A DNA stretch of 64,000 nucleotides. Source: Eucalyptus grandis. Lineage: Eukaryota > Streptophyta > Magnoliopsida > Myrtales > Myrtaceae. The translations under genes and the position numbers were made by a program. This document shows positions 1 through 11,475 of this stretch, piece by piece. The notes beneath the pieces were generated by a model. That model had not been told where the DNA came from and ran no database searches. It saw only the letters and a list, made by a program, of their open reading frames with translations. The stretch covers positions 10,478,001 to 10,542,000 of the forward strand of contig NC_052620.1 of NCBI RefSeq assembly GCF_016545825.1, written 5' to 3'. Within the stretch, counting starts at the first letter, position 1. Each line of letters starts with the position of its first letter.

Positions 1-1677
1 TGAGACTGGAATATTATGCTGATGACTGTGGTGAAGTCTGTTTATTTAATGAGCACCAATTTGAGCTAAATTGGATTTATTATAATTAATTATTAATTCT
101 CGAAATTAATTAATTAATTAATTAATTAATTTCCGGAAATTAACTCAGATGGCCCATGGCCGAATTTTTATGCTGATGATCGTGGTGCAGCCCGTTTATT
201 TAATTGGCTTTATTTTGGGCTAAATCAGATTTATTGTAATTAATTATTAATTTTCGAAATTAATTAATTAATTATTTATTTTTCGGAAATTAAGACTGAG
301 GTGGCCGATGACCGAAATCTTGTGCTGATCGTTGTGGCGCGGTCCGTTTATTTAATTGAGCTGCAATTTGTATGGAATTGATTTAATTATGAATTTTTAT
401 GAGTTATTCATATTGACTTGATGGTTAATTATTTGATTGAGCAATCGTTGGGTATTGGTTATCACCTGAAAGGAAATACGTGGGCTCGGTGAATCGGAAT
501 ATCACTTGGAGAATGCAGGTGTATTCAGTGGTTGAATATGTCATATTTGCGAAGAGGTTGCCTTAGAGAATGCTCGTAAATTGTTGAAAGTTGATCATGC
601 CTGTGTGGCAATAGTTGATCATGCCTGCGTGGCCGTATTTCTGTGTATCGAGTATCGGTTGCCAGTGATAAAGGTATTGTGGTAGACTACCGATCATACT
701 AGAAATTGTGGAAATGAAAGTGAGTATGTAAGATGTATGCTGACCTGATGACTTGGCATGTCATCTAGAAATTTGGTCATGTGTATCATGGCTCGATGAT
801 CGGTTCCATCACCTCAGAGAATGCACGTGGCTCGATGATAAATAATATCGCCTCGGAGAATGCACGTGGCTTGGTGATTGGTTTTATCAGTTGAGACTGT
901 ATAGCAATGACTAGAATGACCTAGAGATGGTCCGGCTGACATATAATCGACTAGGTCGATTGATCATGATTTGATCTGATGTTGTGAAATGACGGATTGA
1001 ATGGAAATGACCGTGAGTGGTCTTGTTGGCTTGTAATCGACTAGGTCAATTTGATCGATGCTTCGATCTGTGATTTGATTGATTGTGCATTGAGATATTT
1101 GAAGTATTTGTATATAACCTTGAATTGCAGGTTGAGACTGATGACAAGGTATGTCTTCTGCCCTGTGCGTGTATAGGTAGCCTATAGTATAATGGTTTAC
1201 TAATTGGGCTTAGTGGGGTAGAACTCGCTGAGACGTAGTCTCATCCTGGTTTGGGGAAAACATTTCAGGACCCCGATGAGAAGCTGAGGAGGAGGAATCT
1301 GAGTGGGAGAACTCTAAGGTGAAATCTGAGGAGAAGAATTTTGGAAGAAGAAGATAATCCCGAGAGGGGCCTTGAGTACGACCCGGATGGATTGAGATTC
1401 CATCTTCTTTTGAGATCTTCATTTTGATGTGAATAGAGATAGAGTAAAAAGTTGTGAAGTACTCTGGTTTGCGTTTTGTATAAAAGTTTGGTTATAAGTT
1501 TCAATATGAAAATATGGCCCTGCTTTTCTATCCCATCGTTTTATTGGCTGGGGATTTTAACTGCTTCCGCATGTGCTTAATAAATGAAAGGGTCGGCAAT
1601 ACTAGTCCTGGGATATCGCATTATAAAATCAACCAAGTGAGAAGGATGTGTGCGTGCCCGAGGATCGGGGCGTGACA
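1..1677 (+). mobile_element. Tekay-type Ty3/gypsy LTR, 3' part, cut by window edge
   Basis: The last 200 bases (polypurine/TGTGCTTAATAAA-like stretch, then the end GGGGCGTGACA) match, with few differences, the reverse complement of the LTR ends at 51681 and 59847. This fixes the family and plus orientation. The LTR ends at 1677, where the tandem-unit sequence TACATAGTC starts; the left flank is outside the window, so the TSD cannot be tested. It contains TAAT-rich low complexity at 90-135 and 235-290, a degenerate repeat of about 55 bp around 780-900 (GCACGTGGCTYGRTGAT), and the mini-exon layout (acceptor at 1130, mini-exon 1131-1148, donor GTATGT, acceptor before 1269). Whether it is a solo LTR or the end of a full element is not visible. 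Confidence 0.8.
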
Positions 1678-1886
1678 TACATAGTCTAACATATATGATA
1701 TCATCTGCTCTAAAATTTGTGTAAATAAACTCTTATGCAATCTTTAAAAAAAATAAAATCTTATAACTATTTTTATGTTCTTACTAACTCCTCAAGTAGT
1801 GGTCATCAATAATGTCATTTTAAAATTAACCCATTCTAGAATTATTTACTCTTAATGCACCTAAGACATGGTATAAGATTTATATA

Positions 1887-2192
1887 GGGAAATGACACGA
1901 ATGGTTCCTAAACTTTGGCTCAATATGAGATGTGGTTCTTTAACTTTTAATTTATTCAATGCGATGCTTGAATTTTAATTCAATGTGCAATGTGGTCCCT
2001 GAACTTTCAATTTGTTTGATGTGATCTCAGAACATATACCAAGTTCTAGGGACCACATCGAAAAAAATTAATAGTTCAAGGATTACATTATATATTAGGC
2101 CAAACTTCAAGAATCACATTGAATAAATTAAAAGTTCAAGACTCAAATTGCCAATTGAGCCAAAGTTCTGGGATCATTATTGTCATTATTTT
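1887..2192. mobile_element. MITE, Mutator-type, 306 bp
   Basis: The ends are an imperfect inverted repeat over more than 30 bp: GGGAAATGACACGAATGGTT on the left, and the complement of AATGATNNTTGTCATTATTTT on the right. Flanks 1878-1886 and 2193-2201 are both ATTTATATA, a perfect 9-bp TSD. Copy 2 of the tandem unit has the empty site near 28977, which confirms both ends. There is no coding capacity. The 9-bp TSD points to a Mutator-type family, which is inference. Confidence 0.85.
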
Positions 2193-2611
2193 ATTTATAT
2201 ACCAAAAGAGAGATTGCAGATACTTCCTATAGTAACAGTAACATAAAAATATACTCCCTCGTATTCCTTACTGCTCCTTAAGATCACCGAGGAAAGAAAT
2301 TGTCTACTGTGCATAAATTTCAAAGAAGAATATTAGAGGCGAACCAGTAATAAACGAACTTGCTGTGTGGCATTGGTCAAATAAATATTGGAAAGCTCAT
2401 TCTTAACTTGAGAGGACTTTAGTGAAATAGTAAATGGACTGTTACTCGAGAATGGCTTCTTCAACTTAACTTTCAGCTACAATTGGTTCGGAAGATGCGG
2501 GCAGTTGATGGCGCCGATGATATGTGGATCTGTGGCGGGGACAGCTGTCGGGTATGCTGGTCGGTACGGGGGAGGAGAGGATGGGTTGGGTTGCCTTCGC
2601 AACAGAGTGAC

Positions 2612-3140
2612 TGTTGGGAATAATGAATTTCTTAAAACAGATTCGATACTCAATCGAACCTTAAAACAAATACAGAAGACGAGCCTAGGAATCACATGTA
2701 TCATTGATCAAAGATACACCATGAAATTGAGCGTATCTTGTTTTTCATAGATTAAACACCAATGTTGAAATTCAAGGAAGAATCTTGATCCCGTTCTACC
2801 GAGGAGCGTACTGTTGCTATTAGGAGGAGAAAACTTTGAACGTGAGTGTATTGTTCTTACGTTTCTGCTTATTGGAGAGAGAGAGTTTCTTATTCTAAAA
2901 AAGATGTATGTACTTCCAAAAGGTACATTCTCTTTTTCTTTTCTTAAAAACCTTATTCAAAAGACGTAACTTTCAACGTAAAACATTTCTCCAAAAAACA
3001 TAACCCCTCGTATCTAAACAACGTAGCTTTTCACATTGCAACCGTTCCTCTATGGGCCCTTATCTTGCGGGCCGGGCTTTTAGGCCCAACATGGGCGGAC
3101 GGGCCTACTTAGGCCCATCAACACATAGATAAACCCATTA
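2612..3140. mobile_element. Solo LTR, 529 bp, probable copia
   Basis: The segment starts TGTTGGGAATAATG and ends CCATTA. It is flanked by GTGAC on both sides (2607-2611 and 3141-3145). Copies 2 and 3 of the tandem unit read straight through the same point (CAACAGAGTGACCAGGTTCTG and its equivalent), which proves an insertion. Start sequence and size fit a small copia LTR. The last base pair TA instead of CA is probably a mutation. No internal region remains, so this is a solo LTR left by recombination. Confidence 0.75.
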
Positions 3141-3252
3141 GTGACCAAGTTCTGCAACCTAGTGTCGGTTTCCGTTGTGTTCCCATATTTGGCCTTCTTC
3201 TGCTACTTGGCTCTTAACATCCCACCTCCCAACTAGCTCTCATCTCGTCCCC

Positions 3253-3585
3253 TTTTTTTTTTTGGTCGAAAATACGTTGATTCTTCATTTAACTCAGAAA
3301 GTTCAGAGTACTTACATCAAGAACATCAGCGCATATTAAATCAAACAAAGCTGTAGGGGGATTAATTACCCAATTACTAGGGAGGGAGTTCTCGCGTTGG
3401 GCTTTTGCAATCCAGTCCGTGGGCTTGTTGGCCTCTCTACTGCAATGGGCTAAGGAAAGGCCTGGAAATCTTTTAATTTTCCTTTGATCTGGTCCACAGT
3501 CGGCAACAGCTCCCAACTCACTTCTTCTTCGAACAGAACCCCCCGCACGAGTGTTAAACAATCTGAATGTACTTCCCATCTTCTG
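3253..3585 (-). mobile_element. 5'-truncated LINE fragment with RNase H end
   Basis: On the minus strand an open frame ends with HCSREANKPTDWIAKAQREN, followed by LPSNWV and a PP-x-L segment, then a stop near 3289. This is the usual C-terminal end of the RNase H-like domain of plant L1-type LINEs (HC/HV-x-REAN-x-x-DW-A-K, then LP-x-W). The coding end is followed by an A-tract (T-run 3253-3263 on the plus strand), as expected for a LINE 3' tail. Copies 2 and 3 lack the whole block and read CCCCTTGAGTGNCTTC in its place. The exact right boundary and TSD are unclear. Confidence 0.7.
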
Positions 3586-3600
3586 TTTCATCGTGTTTCG

Positions 3601-3798
3601 ATGCAGTCCCAGGTTTTCTGTGTCATGTCGTATGCGGGGAAGAGGGATATTGACTCTTGGTTTCTTCTGCTGATCTTTTTTCGTCTTCCACCAGGGATCG
3701 CACTAAGTATGTATGAGCGGGATAGCGGACCCAAGGCTATGGAGCCTTCTTTAGAGATGTATACATATTTTCTCACTTTGAGATGGAGGGAACATTAA
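3601..3798 (+). other. Small conserved ORF of the tandem unit, unknown
   Basis: A 65-residue ORF that begins MQSQVFCVMSYAG and has a hydrophobic stretch WFLLLIFFRLPPGIAL. It recurs in copy 3 (36628-36825) with six nucleotide differences by eye, three silent and three replacing, and the same stop. In copy 2 a deletion of about 44 bp between CTTAGTATG and CCTTCTTTA breaks it. I do not recognise a family. It may be an exon remnant or chance; silent and replacement changes are equal, so there is no sign of selection. Confidence 0.2.
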
Positions 3799-4751
3799 GT
3801 CTATTGTCCTATATGTGATCATTCTTCTGAACGGGTAAGTATTATCTCTTGTATACTCACACCAGATAATTAACCGCTTCAGTTATCGCACTTGCAATCC
3901 AAAGATGGTTTATATTGTCCAAAATTCACTGAAAATTTGCTTCCAGAAACGTTGCTAGCAAATCGTCATAGGTCCATGTGTAATTCATCTGCAAATGGAT
4001 AATTGATCTAATCAATCATAGACATATAGATCGTCCTGTGTCGTTCATAACGGACATGGAAACTATTTTTTCACAGGGTGGTCGACAGGATAAAAGCTTA
4101 TCGTAAAATGATTCGCGATTACCCTTTTCTTGGCCACAGTCACGGGTTCTCTTTTCTCTAAGCATGCACGCCTCTTTTGCAGCTACCTAACAGAACTAAA
4201 GTCTCGTTGCTTTGACAATTATTTCTGCGCTAGTGCTATGCAATTGGAGAAATGAAGTCTAATTCAGTGTTGATGCACCCCCTCAAATCACAAACCTGAA
4301 CTCCTACTTCAAGCATTTCTCTCTCTCTTTCCATTTATAAGCTATTTAACACATCTCTTGCAAACTTTAATTCAAACACTTCCGTTAAAAATTCAGCTGC
4401 ACTTGTGTAGCCACACGCGAAAATATCTCTGTGCTTTCCAGAAATGAAAATTTCAGAAGGGGATGAGAGTTACAACTGAAAAGCAATGCATTCGTCTTCT
4501 TTTGATGATATTCTTATTGATTGATGATCATATTATTGGTCCACGACATGTAATTCAACTGGTCCCCATCGAAAAGTGCAAGATGCAAGCCAAGTGAACA
4601 AAGTCAATCAGCATACAGAAATAAGAACCCTTCTTAGTGGCAGAGTCATTGACTTTTGCCCCGGAGGGCATCTGTTACTAGTTGTCTCCATTGCGTTTGG
4701 ATCGTGTAGGTACACCAAAAAAGGAAAGAAAGAATTTGAAGGACAAGCGGA

Positions 4752-5090
4752 ATGAGAGACCGTGTGCCTGGAATTCTCTCGCTAAAAGAAGAATGTTTAA
4801 AAGAGAATTCAACTCTAATCAAGAATCCAATTTTGAAACAAGAACCTTTTGTATTGGATATTGTGCTGCTTTTGATGGATAAACGTCAGAAACATTCCAT
4901 GTGGAGGTATGGTGAAGTTCAGGAACAGATACCAATAAATCCAGTCCCGAGGATAAGAGTTGTGGGTATGGAGAATCAAATTATCTCTGAGTTCAAGCTA
5001 AAAGCTGCATGGCTAGCTTTGCTTTTCGGACCAAAACATTACCCTTCTTCCGGAAAATGTCAATTTTATATTTTATCCGCTCGCATCTAG
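4752..5090 (+). other. Conserved ORF-like block of tandem unit, unknown
   Basis: A 112-residue open frame. Its central part (PFVLDIVLLLMDK ... RIRVVGMENQIISEFKLKAAWLALLFGPK) is also readable in copy 2 (30730-30936) and copy 3 (about 37734-37929), and, with a stop, in copy 4 after 63850. The frame ends differ between copies: copy 3 loses the start and copy 2 stops right after the shared GPK. No known domain is apparent. The conservation may only reflect recent duplication. It lies about 500 bp upstream of the point where the Mutator-like element entered. Confidence 0.2.
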
Positions 5091-5867
5091 AGTAGGCACA
5101 TTCATCCAGTTCTTGCTAAGAAATGAAGAACCTCATAATTTAATCGTCTTATTCAATCTGCATAAAAAGGACCTCATTTAATCCTCTTAATCAGGATAAT
5201 ATGAAAAAAATCATCTGATAAAGTTCACTGCCAAGCAGGGTTTTGGTCCATGAAATGCAATGAAATCCAGAATTGCACGAAGCATACTTATGACTGAAAT
5301 GCAACTAAAGCCCGGGAATATTGACTTCAACCCAAGTTGCTGCGAGCACAATTTAATAAATTAAAGTTGATGAATACCTGATTAAGAGTTATCCATCGAT
5401 ATCTTCTCATAAATTTTTGACGGGCTCTTTTGTGCAATTCAGCGTACATTACACGCTTGTAAGCCCTCTTCATATAAACTAATGATTTTTTTAGGGTGGG
5501 GAGCTTAATTATACAATGAGAGTGATAACTATTATTACACGCTTTCCCAAAAGAGTAGGACGAATTAAAAAGAGAAAATTTGTATGAGGCAAACTTACTG
5601 GGAAAAGTATCAAAAAAAGTCTTAAACTTTTTGCATTGGTACCAATTTAGTCTTAAATTTTCAATCGGACGAATTTAGTCCTAAACCTTTTCACATTTGT
5701 ACCAATTCAGTCCATCCGGCTAATTTAAGTCCGAAATTGCCGACGTGGTAGCCAACGATCTTATGTGGCACCACAAATTTTATAATTTTTAATATTTTTT
5801 ACAGATTTTTTAAATTATTTTTCCTTTTTTTTTCTCTATTCTTTGTTTTTTTTCTTTTTCCTTTCTC

Positions 5868-6310
5868 CTTACCCTTTGGCTAGTGAGGTCACTGGCTGAC
5901 CATTGCCGGCCATAGGATGGTCGACGTGAGGGCCCCCGCGCCCACGTTGGCCATAATGAGGACGTTGGCCCCCGCCCAAATCTAGGCGAGGGCGCAAAGG
6001 CCCACACTTGTGGTAGGTGAGAGCCACGGCACCTCAGGCGAGGCCGTTGTGGCCCTCACCTAGATCTGGGCGAGGGCCACCGAACCCTCGTCTGTCATGA
6101 GAGAGGGTCATTGTGCCCTCGCTTGTGGCCGACGAGGGCGTAGAGGCCCTCACCTAGATTTGGGCGGGGGCCGATGCCCTCGCTTGTGGCCGATGAGGGT
6201 GCGGCGGCCCTCGCTAGTGGGCGGTGAGGGCATGGGGGCCTTTGCCTTGACTAGCCTGTGGCCGGCGGTGGTCGGCCGATGATGGTCGGCCGGCGACCTC
6301 ACCAGCCAAG
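5868..6310. repeat. GC-rich core of the Mutator-like element
   Basis: A GC-rich island in AT-rich surroundings, built of degenerate repeats of GGCGAGGGC / GCCCTCGCC and CACCTAGATYTGGGCG. It is bounded by T-rich (5785-5870) and A-rich (6320-6420) tracts that are inverted copies of each other, so it lies between subterminal inverted repeats. Open frames across it on both strands are a by-product of the GC-rich repetition. It could be a captured and degenerated host fragment, but I cannot name a source. Confidence 0.6.
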
Positions 6311-8814
6311 GGGTAAGGAGAAAGGAAAAACAAAAAACAAAAAGAAAAGAGAAAAAAAAAAGGAAAAAAAGAAAATAATTTAAAAATTTGAAAAAAAATA
6401 AAAAGTTATAAAATCTATCCATGTGGAGTCACATAAGACCGCCAGCAGCCACTTTGCCATTTTGATTTTCTGACTCTATTTTTCGATTAAATGAGTTGGG
6501 TTTTCATCAAAGCGCCTATAGTTCTTTTCTTTGAGCTGATTACTCACGAGATAACTAGTCTATCAGGTGAAGCCGTTAATAAATCTAAACGCAATAGATT
6601 TGAGAATTCGATTGCTTGACTGTGCTAATCTACAATGATCATTACGACACTGTCAAAATTGATCAGAGACCGGATATAGGTTGATTTGACAAAGGTATAT
6701 GATTAGAGTGTGGGTGATTCCACTTAATTGCAAATTTCTATCGAATGACACTAAATCGATTTTTCTGTTATTTCTGTACCATGTGCTCGTATTTGAAATC
6801 TCGAGATTTTCATAATAACCGAGAGTCGCCAATGTGTTGAAAATGTACAATGTGGCTAAAAAATAATTGATTACAGGTCAAATGCGCTAAAAATTCTTAA
6901 AAGCTACCCGGTATGTTAGGTTACACCAAAATCGTGTTAAGTTGAAATTAACCTCGAAATTGAACCCGATTTCAGAAATTGAAAGTTTTGGCATGTCACT
7001 TTTATTTTAGAACGTTGACTCATCCTCTGAAGATTTTTCAATAAACTCGGGTTTTCGGCGAAAATTCATGATTTGGTGTTTTTAGACCGGGAAAATTAGA
7101 GGACCCCTTTTTAGCGCACTTTTGGCCGTCAAGTTGGTTCAATTGATGAGGAAAAATCATGGGATGGATGTGGACACCTTGGTTGAAATTTTGGGCTTCA
7201 ATTGGATTAATTGGAAAATGAATTGAGTTGAATTTGGTGGGGAAATGTCACAAATATCGTAGCTAGGAGGTGCAGCAACATTTTGGACCATTTGAGAGGC
7301 TTGTTTGGGAAGCTTGAGGGAGGAAGGTGGCTGAGGATGATGGCTATGGATCGTGGGGGCAAGTGATGAGTATTTTAGATATTTCTAGTTGACTTTTGAA
7401 GCATTTTGGCTCCCCTTTTAGCTGAGCCTTCTTCTTCTTCTTCTTCAGCCTTACTTTCTCCATTATTGGAGTGTTTGAACTCAAGAAAAAGTAGAGAGAT
7501 CAGCCTTGCACCATTGACTGCCCCTCTCGCCGCCCAAACGTCGCTCGAGCTGTCGTCGAAGCCTTGCTCCTGTCGTCCCGCCCGCGTGCTTGTTCGCGCC
7601 TAGTCGCCATTCCCGTGAGCCCAAGCCATCATCTTGAGCCTCCGACCAGCCAGCTGAAGCTCCTTTGCCGTCCATCCAAGCCGCCGGAGCCACTGCTAGG
7701 AGCCGTTGAAGCCGCTACCGTCTCGCTTTGCTGTTTCCTCTGCCGTTTGACCGCTCAATCATCCCCTGTAACCCAAGAGTAGAATTGAACCTCACAGTCC
7801 AGCTGTGAGCTTCGTGGGCCTTTTTCGGGCCCGTCTGAACTTTGTTTGGTGTCGCCACAGGCTTATGTTTCGCCTGCCTTCGTGTTGCCGTCGCCGTGAA
7901 CTCATCGGCCTGCAAAACCGGTGAGTTTACTCACTAAACCTTGCTTAGGAGGTTTATGATGCTTAAGGGGTGATTAGATTAAGTTAAGTGTGATTAGTAT
8001 AATTGTTAGCTTGTTTAGTTAAATTAAGTTAGTTAGATTAGTTAATTAGGTGGTTAGAGATTGTAGTTAGTTAGTTTATTATGGCCTCGTAGTTAGAATG
8101 GTTAAAATAATTTAATTAGTCAAATAGGTGGTTAGATTAGTATTATTAAGCATAAGTATGTATTTATTGATTTAATTTGCATTTAATTAATTATTTTTTC
8201 TATTTATTTAATTATTTATTATTTTATGAAAATTATACTAGGATAGATTGTAGCAGGAATTTCGTACTGATTGCAGTGGTGTGCTTAGTTTGTGCAATTG
8301 ATTGTTAAATTGTCCAATTGAATGGTGATTGTGATTTTTGATTAATTACTTCAAAATTGTGAAATTTTGATATTTAATTAGAAAATACTAAGTGTCGGGT
8401 TTCGATCCTGAAATTTTTTTTTAAGTACTATATCAAATAATGATATTTTAAAAGGAAGGATGTCAATTTTTAAAGTTTGATCTGACCGTGTATCCACACA
8501 TGATTATTTTCAACGGGTGTTTTTAATACAAAGAAAATAGGCCAAGCACATTATCTTAATTGATACATTTGAATGCAAAGCACAATCTCATTGGCCGAGA
8601 TTGATTGATCGTGTGACGGTTAAGTGAACCCATCCCCGATGTGTGTCGGTAGGACGATGCCCCTATATGGGATGCCCCGGACAATAGATGCTGGTCACAG
8701 TAGATTTTGGACTGATATTCCTTCGGGAATGCTATCTTCGATGTGTGTCGGTGGATGTTGCTGTGCTCAAGGGGGGGACGAAGCCTAGCTATGCTAGAGG
8801 ATCGATGTGCATCG

Positions 8815-9724
8815 TGTTGGAGAAATCTTCTTGCAGTTTTTTGAAGTTGACAAAACGTTTCCATTAGTCTAGTCTGAAGGCTTGCAGACTCTGCTATTTA
8901 AAGTCTGAAGACCTCCGGACAGCCAGACTCAAGACTCAAAGTCTATCCTCATTGACAGTCTCTAATCCGTTGAAGAAAGGTTATCCGAATCGGATGTTTC
9001 GTTAAGGATTTAACCTTATCAACTGGAGAAGATCTCGTGGCTGGAAAAGACATAACGGAGTCCTTTGATTGATCGAAGATTGACTCGATAATTGAAGATC
9101 CGGTGATTGTCTAAATATTATTGGAAGGTTCTACTTATGGAAACCGAGATCCTGATTGTATGGGCGAACATGATTGATGGGCTATCAACACGTTCCTTTA
9201 ATAGCTCGAACAATCTTCCTAATTGATTCCGTCCAACGGGTAGATTGGAGGAATTCCTTTGGTAAGTGCCAACGAGTATGATGGCATAAAGGAGTATATA
9301 AGGAAGACGGTCTTAGTTGTTCAAGGAGTGCGCGATAGAAGAATTCCAAAGTTTGAAACTCCTTTTTGTTTAGACAATTCATTTGAGCGAATACTTTGTA
9401 TACAAAAGAGAGTCTATATTTGTGAGAAATCTTGAGGAGGTGTGGTAGAACATCTACATTGTGGAATCAAGGCAAAGTTGTGCTGTAACTTCTCTTTTGT
9501 TCATAGTGGAATCCAGCCAATAGGCATCAAGTGAAGAAGAGTGGATGTAGGCTTGATATAAGCCGAACCACTATAAACCGCGTGTTCAATTTTCTCTTCT
9601 CTCAGTCTTACTTTGATTATTGTTTGTCTCAAATCCATCAATTGTCTAGTATTGTGCAATTATCGAAGAAAAATCTTTTATATACCTATTCACCCCCCTC
9701 TAGGTACTCATACTAGCAATATCA
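8815..9724 (+). repeat. Copia 5' LTR
   Basis: 910 bp, TG...CA, nearly identical to 24447-25354. A TATA-like promoter GAGTATATAAGG is at 9292-9303. A hairpin GGCTT-GATAT-AAGCC lies at 9550-9564, followed by CACTATAAA. The T/C-rich end CACCCCCCTCTAGG precedes the last bases. Confidence 0.92.
9292..9303 (+). promoter_or_regulatory. LTR TATA box
   Basis: GAGTATATAAGG occurs in the same place in all related LTRs: 24921-24932, 51010-51021, and as GAGTATTTAAGG at 44322-44333. It is the likely core promoter of the genomic RNA. The transcription start should lie about 30 bases downstream. Confidence 0.6.
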
Positions 9725-9726
9725 AT

Positions 9727-9739
9727 TGGTATCAGAGCC
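9727..9739 (+). promoter_or_regulatory. Primer binding site, initiator tRNA-Met
   Basis: TGGTATCAGAGCC lies two bases after the 5' LTR end. This is the standard complement of the 3' end of plant initiator tRNA-Met used to prime minus-strand synthesis. Confidence 0.9.
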
Positions 9740-9786
9740 TGTGTACTCACTTTGTTTGAAGTGTTTTACTTCAGAGTTAAAGATCC

Positions 9787-11458
9787 ATGGCTAGTATGTT
9801 GGCTCCAAGGCTGGTAGAAGGGCAAAGCAATACTAGATCACCCTACTTTGATGGAAAGGATTACAACATCTGGAAGAACAAGATGAAAGCTTTCCTACGA
9901 TCAAAGGATCCTCTGGAATGGGACGTTGTAGAAAAAAGAATTACTCCTACCACCGCATCGCCCTCGAAAGAGGGAAAGAAACTGTTGAGACCAGCGGAAT
10001 GACTCGGAAGAGATAATCAAGAGACAAGCACTGGATGCAAAAGCAATTTACTCCTTCTATTGTGCTTTGTCACAAACTGAATATAATAGAATATCTTCTT
10101 GTGTTACAGCAAAAGAAGTTTGGGACATATTGCATATCACCTATGAAGGAACAGATTGAGTGAAGGAAACAAGAATCAACATTCTTCTCGGTCAATACGA
10201 AGCCTTCAGAATGAAACCAAGAGAATCTATAATTGACATGTTTAGTCGTTTTACAGATATTGTGAATGGTCTTGAAAATCAAGGTCAACCAATTTCTGAT
10301 CCCATGAAGGTAAACAAGCTACTGCGTGGACTCTCCAAGGATTGGAATCACATAAAGACTTCGATAAGAGAGACGCAAAGAATTATGCCACTATCTGTCG
10401 ACGAGCTGATTGGAACTCTTCAGTCTTATGAAGTGAAACGGATCAATGAAGATGAAGATCCAAAAGGTAAGAAATCCATTGCATTAAAATCAAATGATGA
10501 TTCCGATGATACAGATTTTGAAGATAATATGGACGATGAGGAGCTTGCTCTCATGATAAGAAGATTCAAAAAACTGAATAGAAAAGGAAGAAGGTTCAAC
10601 TCAAAGAAACAAAGCTTTCAAAGACAGCAGACCAAGTCTGTTGATGATGAGGAACCAAACAAATATGTAGTCTGCTTTGAATGTAAGAAAAAGGGACACA
10701 TCAGACCCAACTGTCATCTTCTAAGGATGATGAAAGGAAAATCTGAAAGATATTGAAAAGCTCTCAAAGCTGAAACCTGGAGTGATACAGAGTGTGAAGA
10801 AAGTGATGATGATTATGCCAATCTATGTCTGATGGCACAATCAGACTCAGACTCTGGATCAGACTCAGACAGTGAATTTGAGGCAAGTAATTTTAAAATT
10901 TCTGTCAAAGTTTCTAAATACATTGATGAACTGTGTTTTAGTCTTAAGACTTCTCTCAAAAGAATTTCCGATCTAAAAAAGGAAGACTCAGCTCTAAAAC
11001 AAAAGGAAAACGATTTAGAAGAAAGAGTTAAAAGTCTAGACTTGACTGTTTCCACTCTTAAAGAAAATGAAGATAATCTTTTAAAAGAAAATGCTTTTTT
11101 AAAAACTGACTTATAAAATATTTCAAAGAAATTTTCAATAGGGTCTGAAAAACTTGAAAAAATTCTTTCGCTCAAAGATCTTACTTCAATAAGTCCGGTC
11201 TAGGTATGACAGCGAAACAATTCCCTTGATTGATTTTCCTAAAGTAAAAGAAAGAATTAAGAAAAGACTCTCGAGAGAGGCTTACAAAAATCATTTCAAG
11301 AAAGTTTTTGTAAAATCTGTAGGAAGAAATGCTCTTAGATGTTCAAAGTGCAACAGTCCGGATCACTTTAAAAAGAGTGTCCTATGGTTTGGAAACCTGT
11401 TAAGAAAATATAGGCTAATACCGCTATGTTACTAACACCAAAGGAATCCAGTCTTTGA
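9787..11458 (+). pseudogene. gag: Copia gag, frameshifted
   Basis: Gag packages element RNA in virus-like particles. The start ATG at 9787 opens the frame MASMLAPRLVEG, with the copia N-terminal motif YFDGKDYNIWKNKMKAFL. The frame breaks near 9985 and resumes at 10160 with the UBN2-type core (LLGQYEAFRMKPRESI ... MFSRFTDIVNGLENQG). A CCHC zinc knuckle, CFECKKKGHIRPNC, is at about 10675-10716. An acidic and coiled-coil segment (10832-11116) follows, then a degraded second CxxC segment (CSKCNSPDHFKK) and VTNTKG near 11430, after which gag similarity ends. Stops at 10001 and 10757 and several frameshifts make it a pseudogene. Sequence of other origin starts at about 11460. Confidence 0.85.
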
Positions 11459-11475
11459 GAAGATCTCCTCTCATC

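Larger units (their letters stand above)
1678..5599 (+). repeat. Tandem unit copy 1, first part
   Basis: Collinear with 28736-31492 and 35563-38492, with shared landmarks: TAGTCTAACATATATGAT at the start, the GCGGGCAGTTGA block near 2495, the small ORF at 3601, the CCTTCTTAGTGGCAGAGTCA block near 4628, and the ORF-like block at 4752. Copy 1 alone carries a solo LTR (2612-3140), a LINE fragment (3253-3585) and the Mutator-like insertion at 5600. It shares a MITE with copy 3. The remaining sequence is AT-rich non-coding DNA with no gene I can name. The unit start is set by the end of the LTR at 1677 and may not be the true duplication boundary. Confidence 0.8.

Noticed and set aside
2505..2750. 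81-residue ORF in copy 1
   Set aside because: It runs from tandem-unit sequence across the insertion point of the solo LTR at 2612, so it is a chance fusion.
5810..6422. Open frames in the GC-rich core of the Mutator-like element
   Set aside because: Repetitive composition opens several frames on both strands; no domain and no conserved start.
8601..8814. Repeats GATGTGTGTCGGT that might suggest an array
   Set aside because: Only three degenerate copies with irregular spacing inside LTR D; this is the LTR minisatellite region, not a CRISPR.
9727..9739. Sequence like the end of a tRNA
   Set aside because: It is the retrotransposon primer site, not a tRNA gene; no cloverleaf surrounds it. 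The same holds for 59824-59835.
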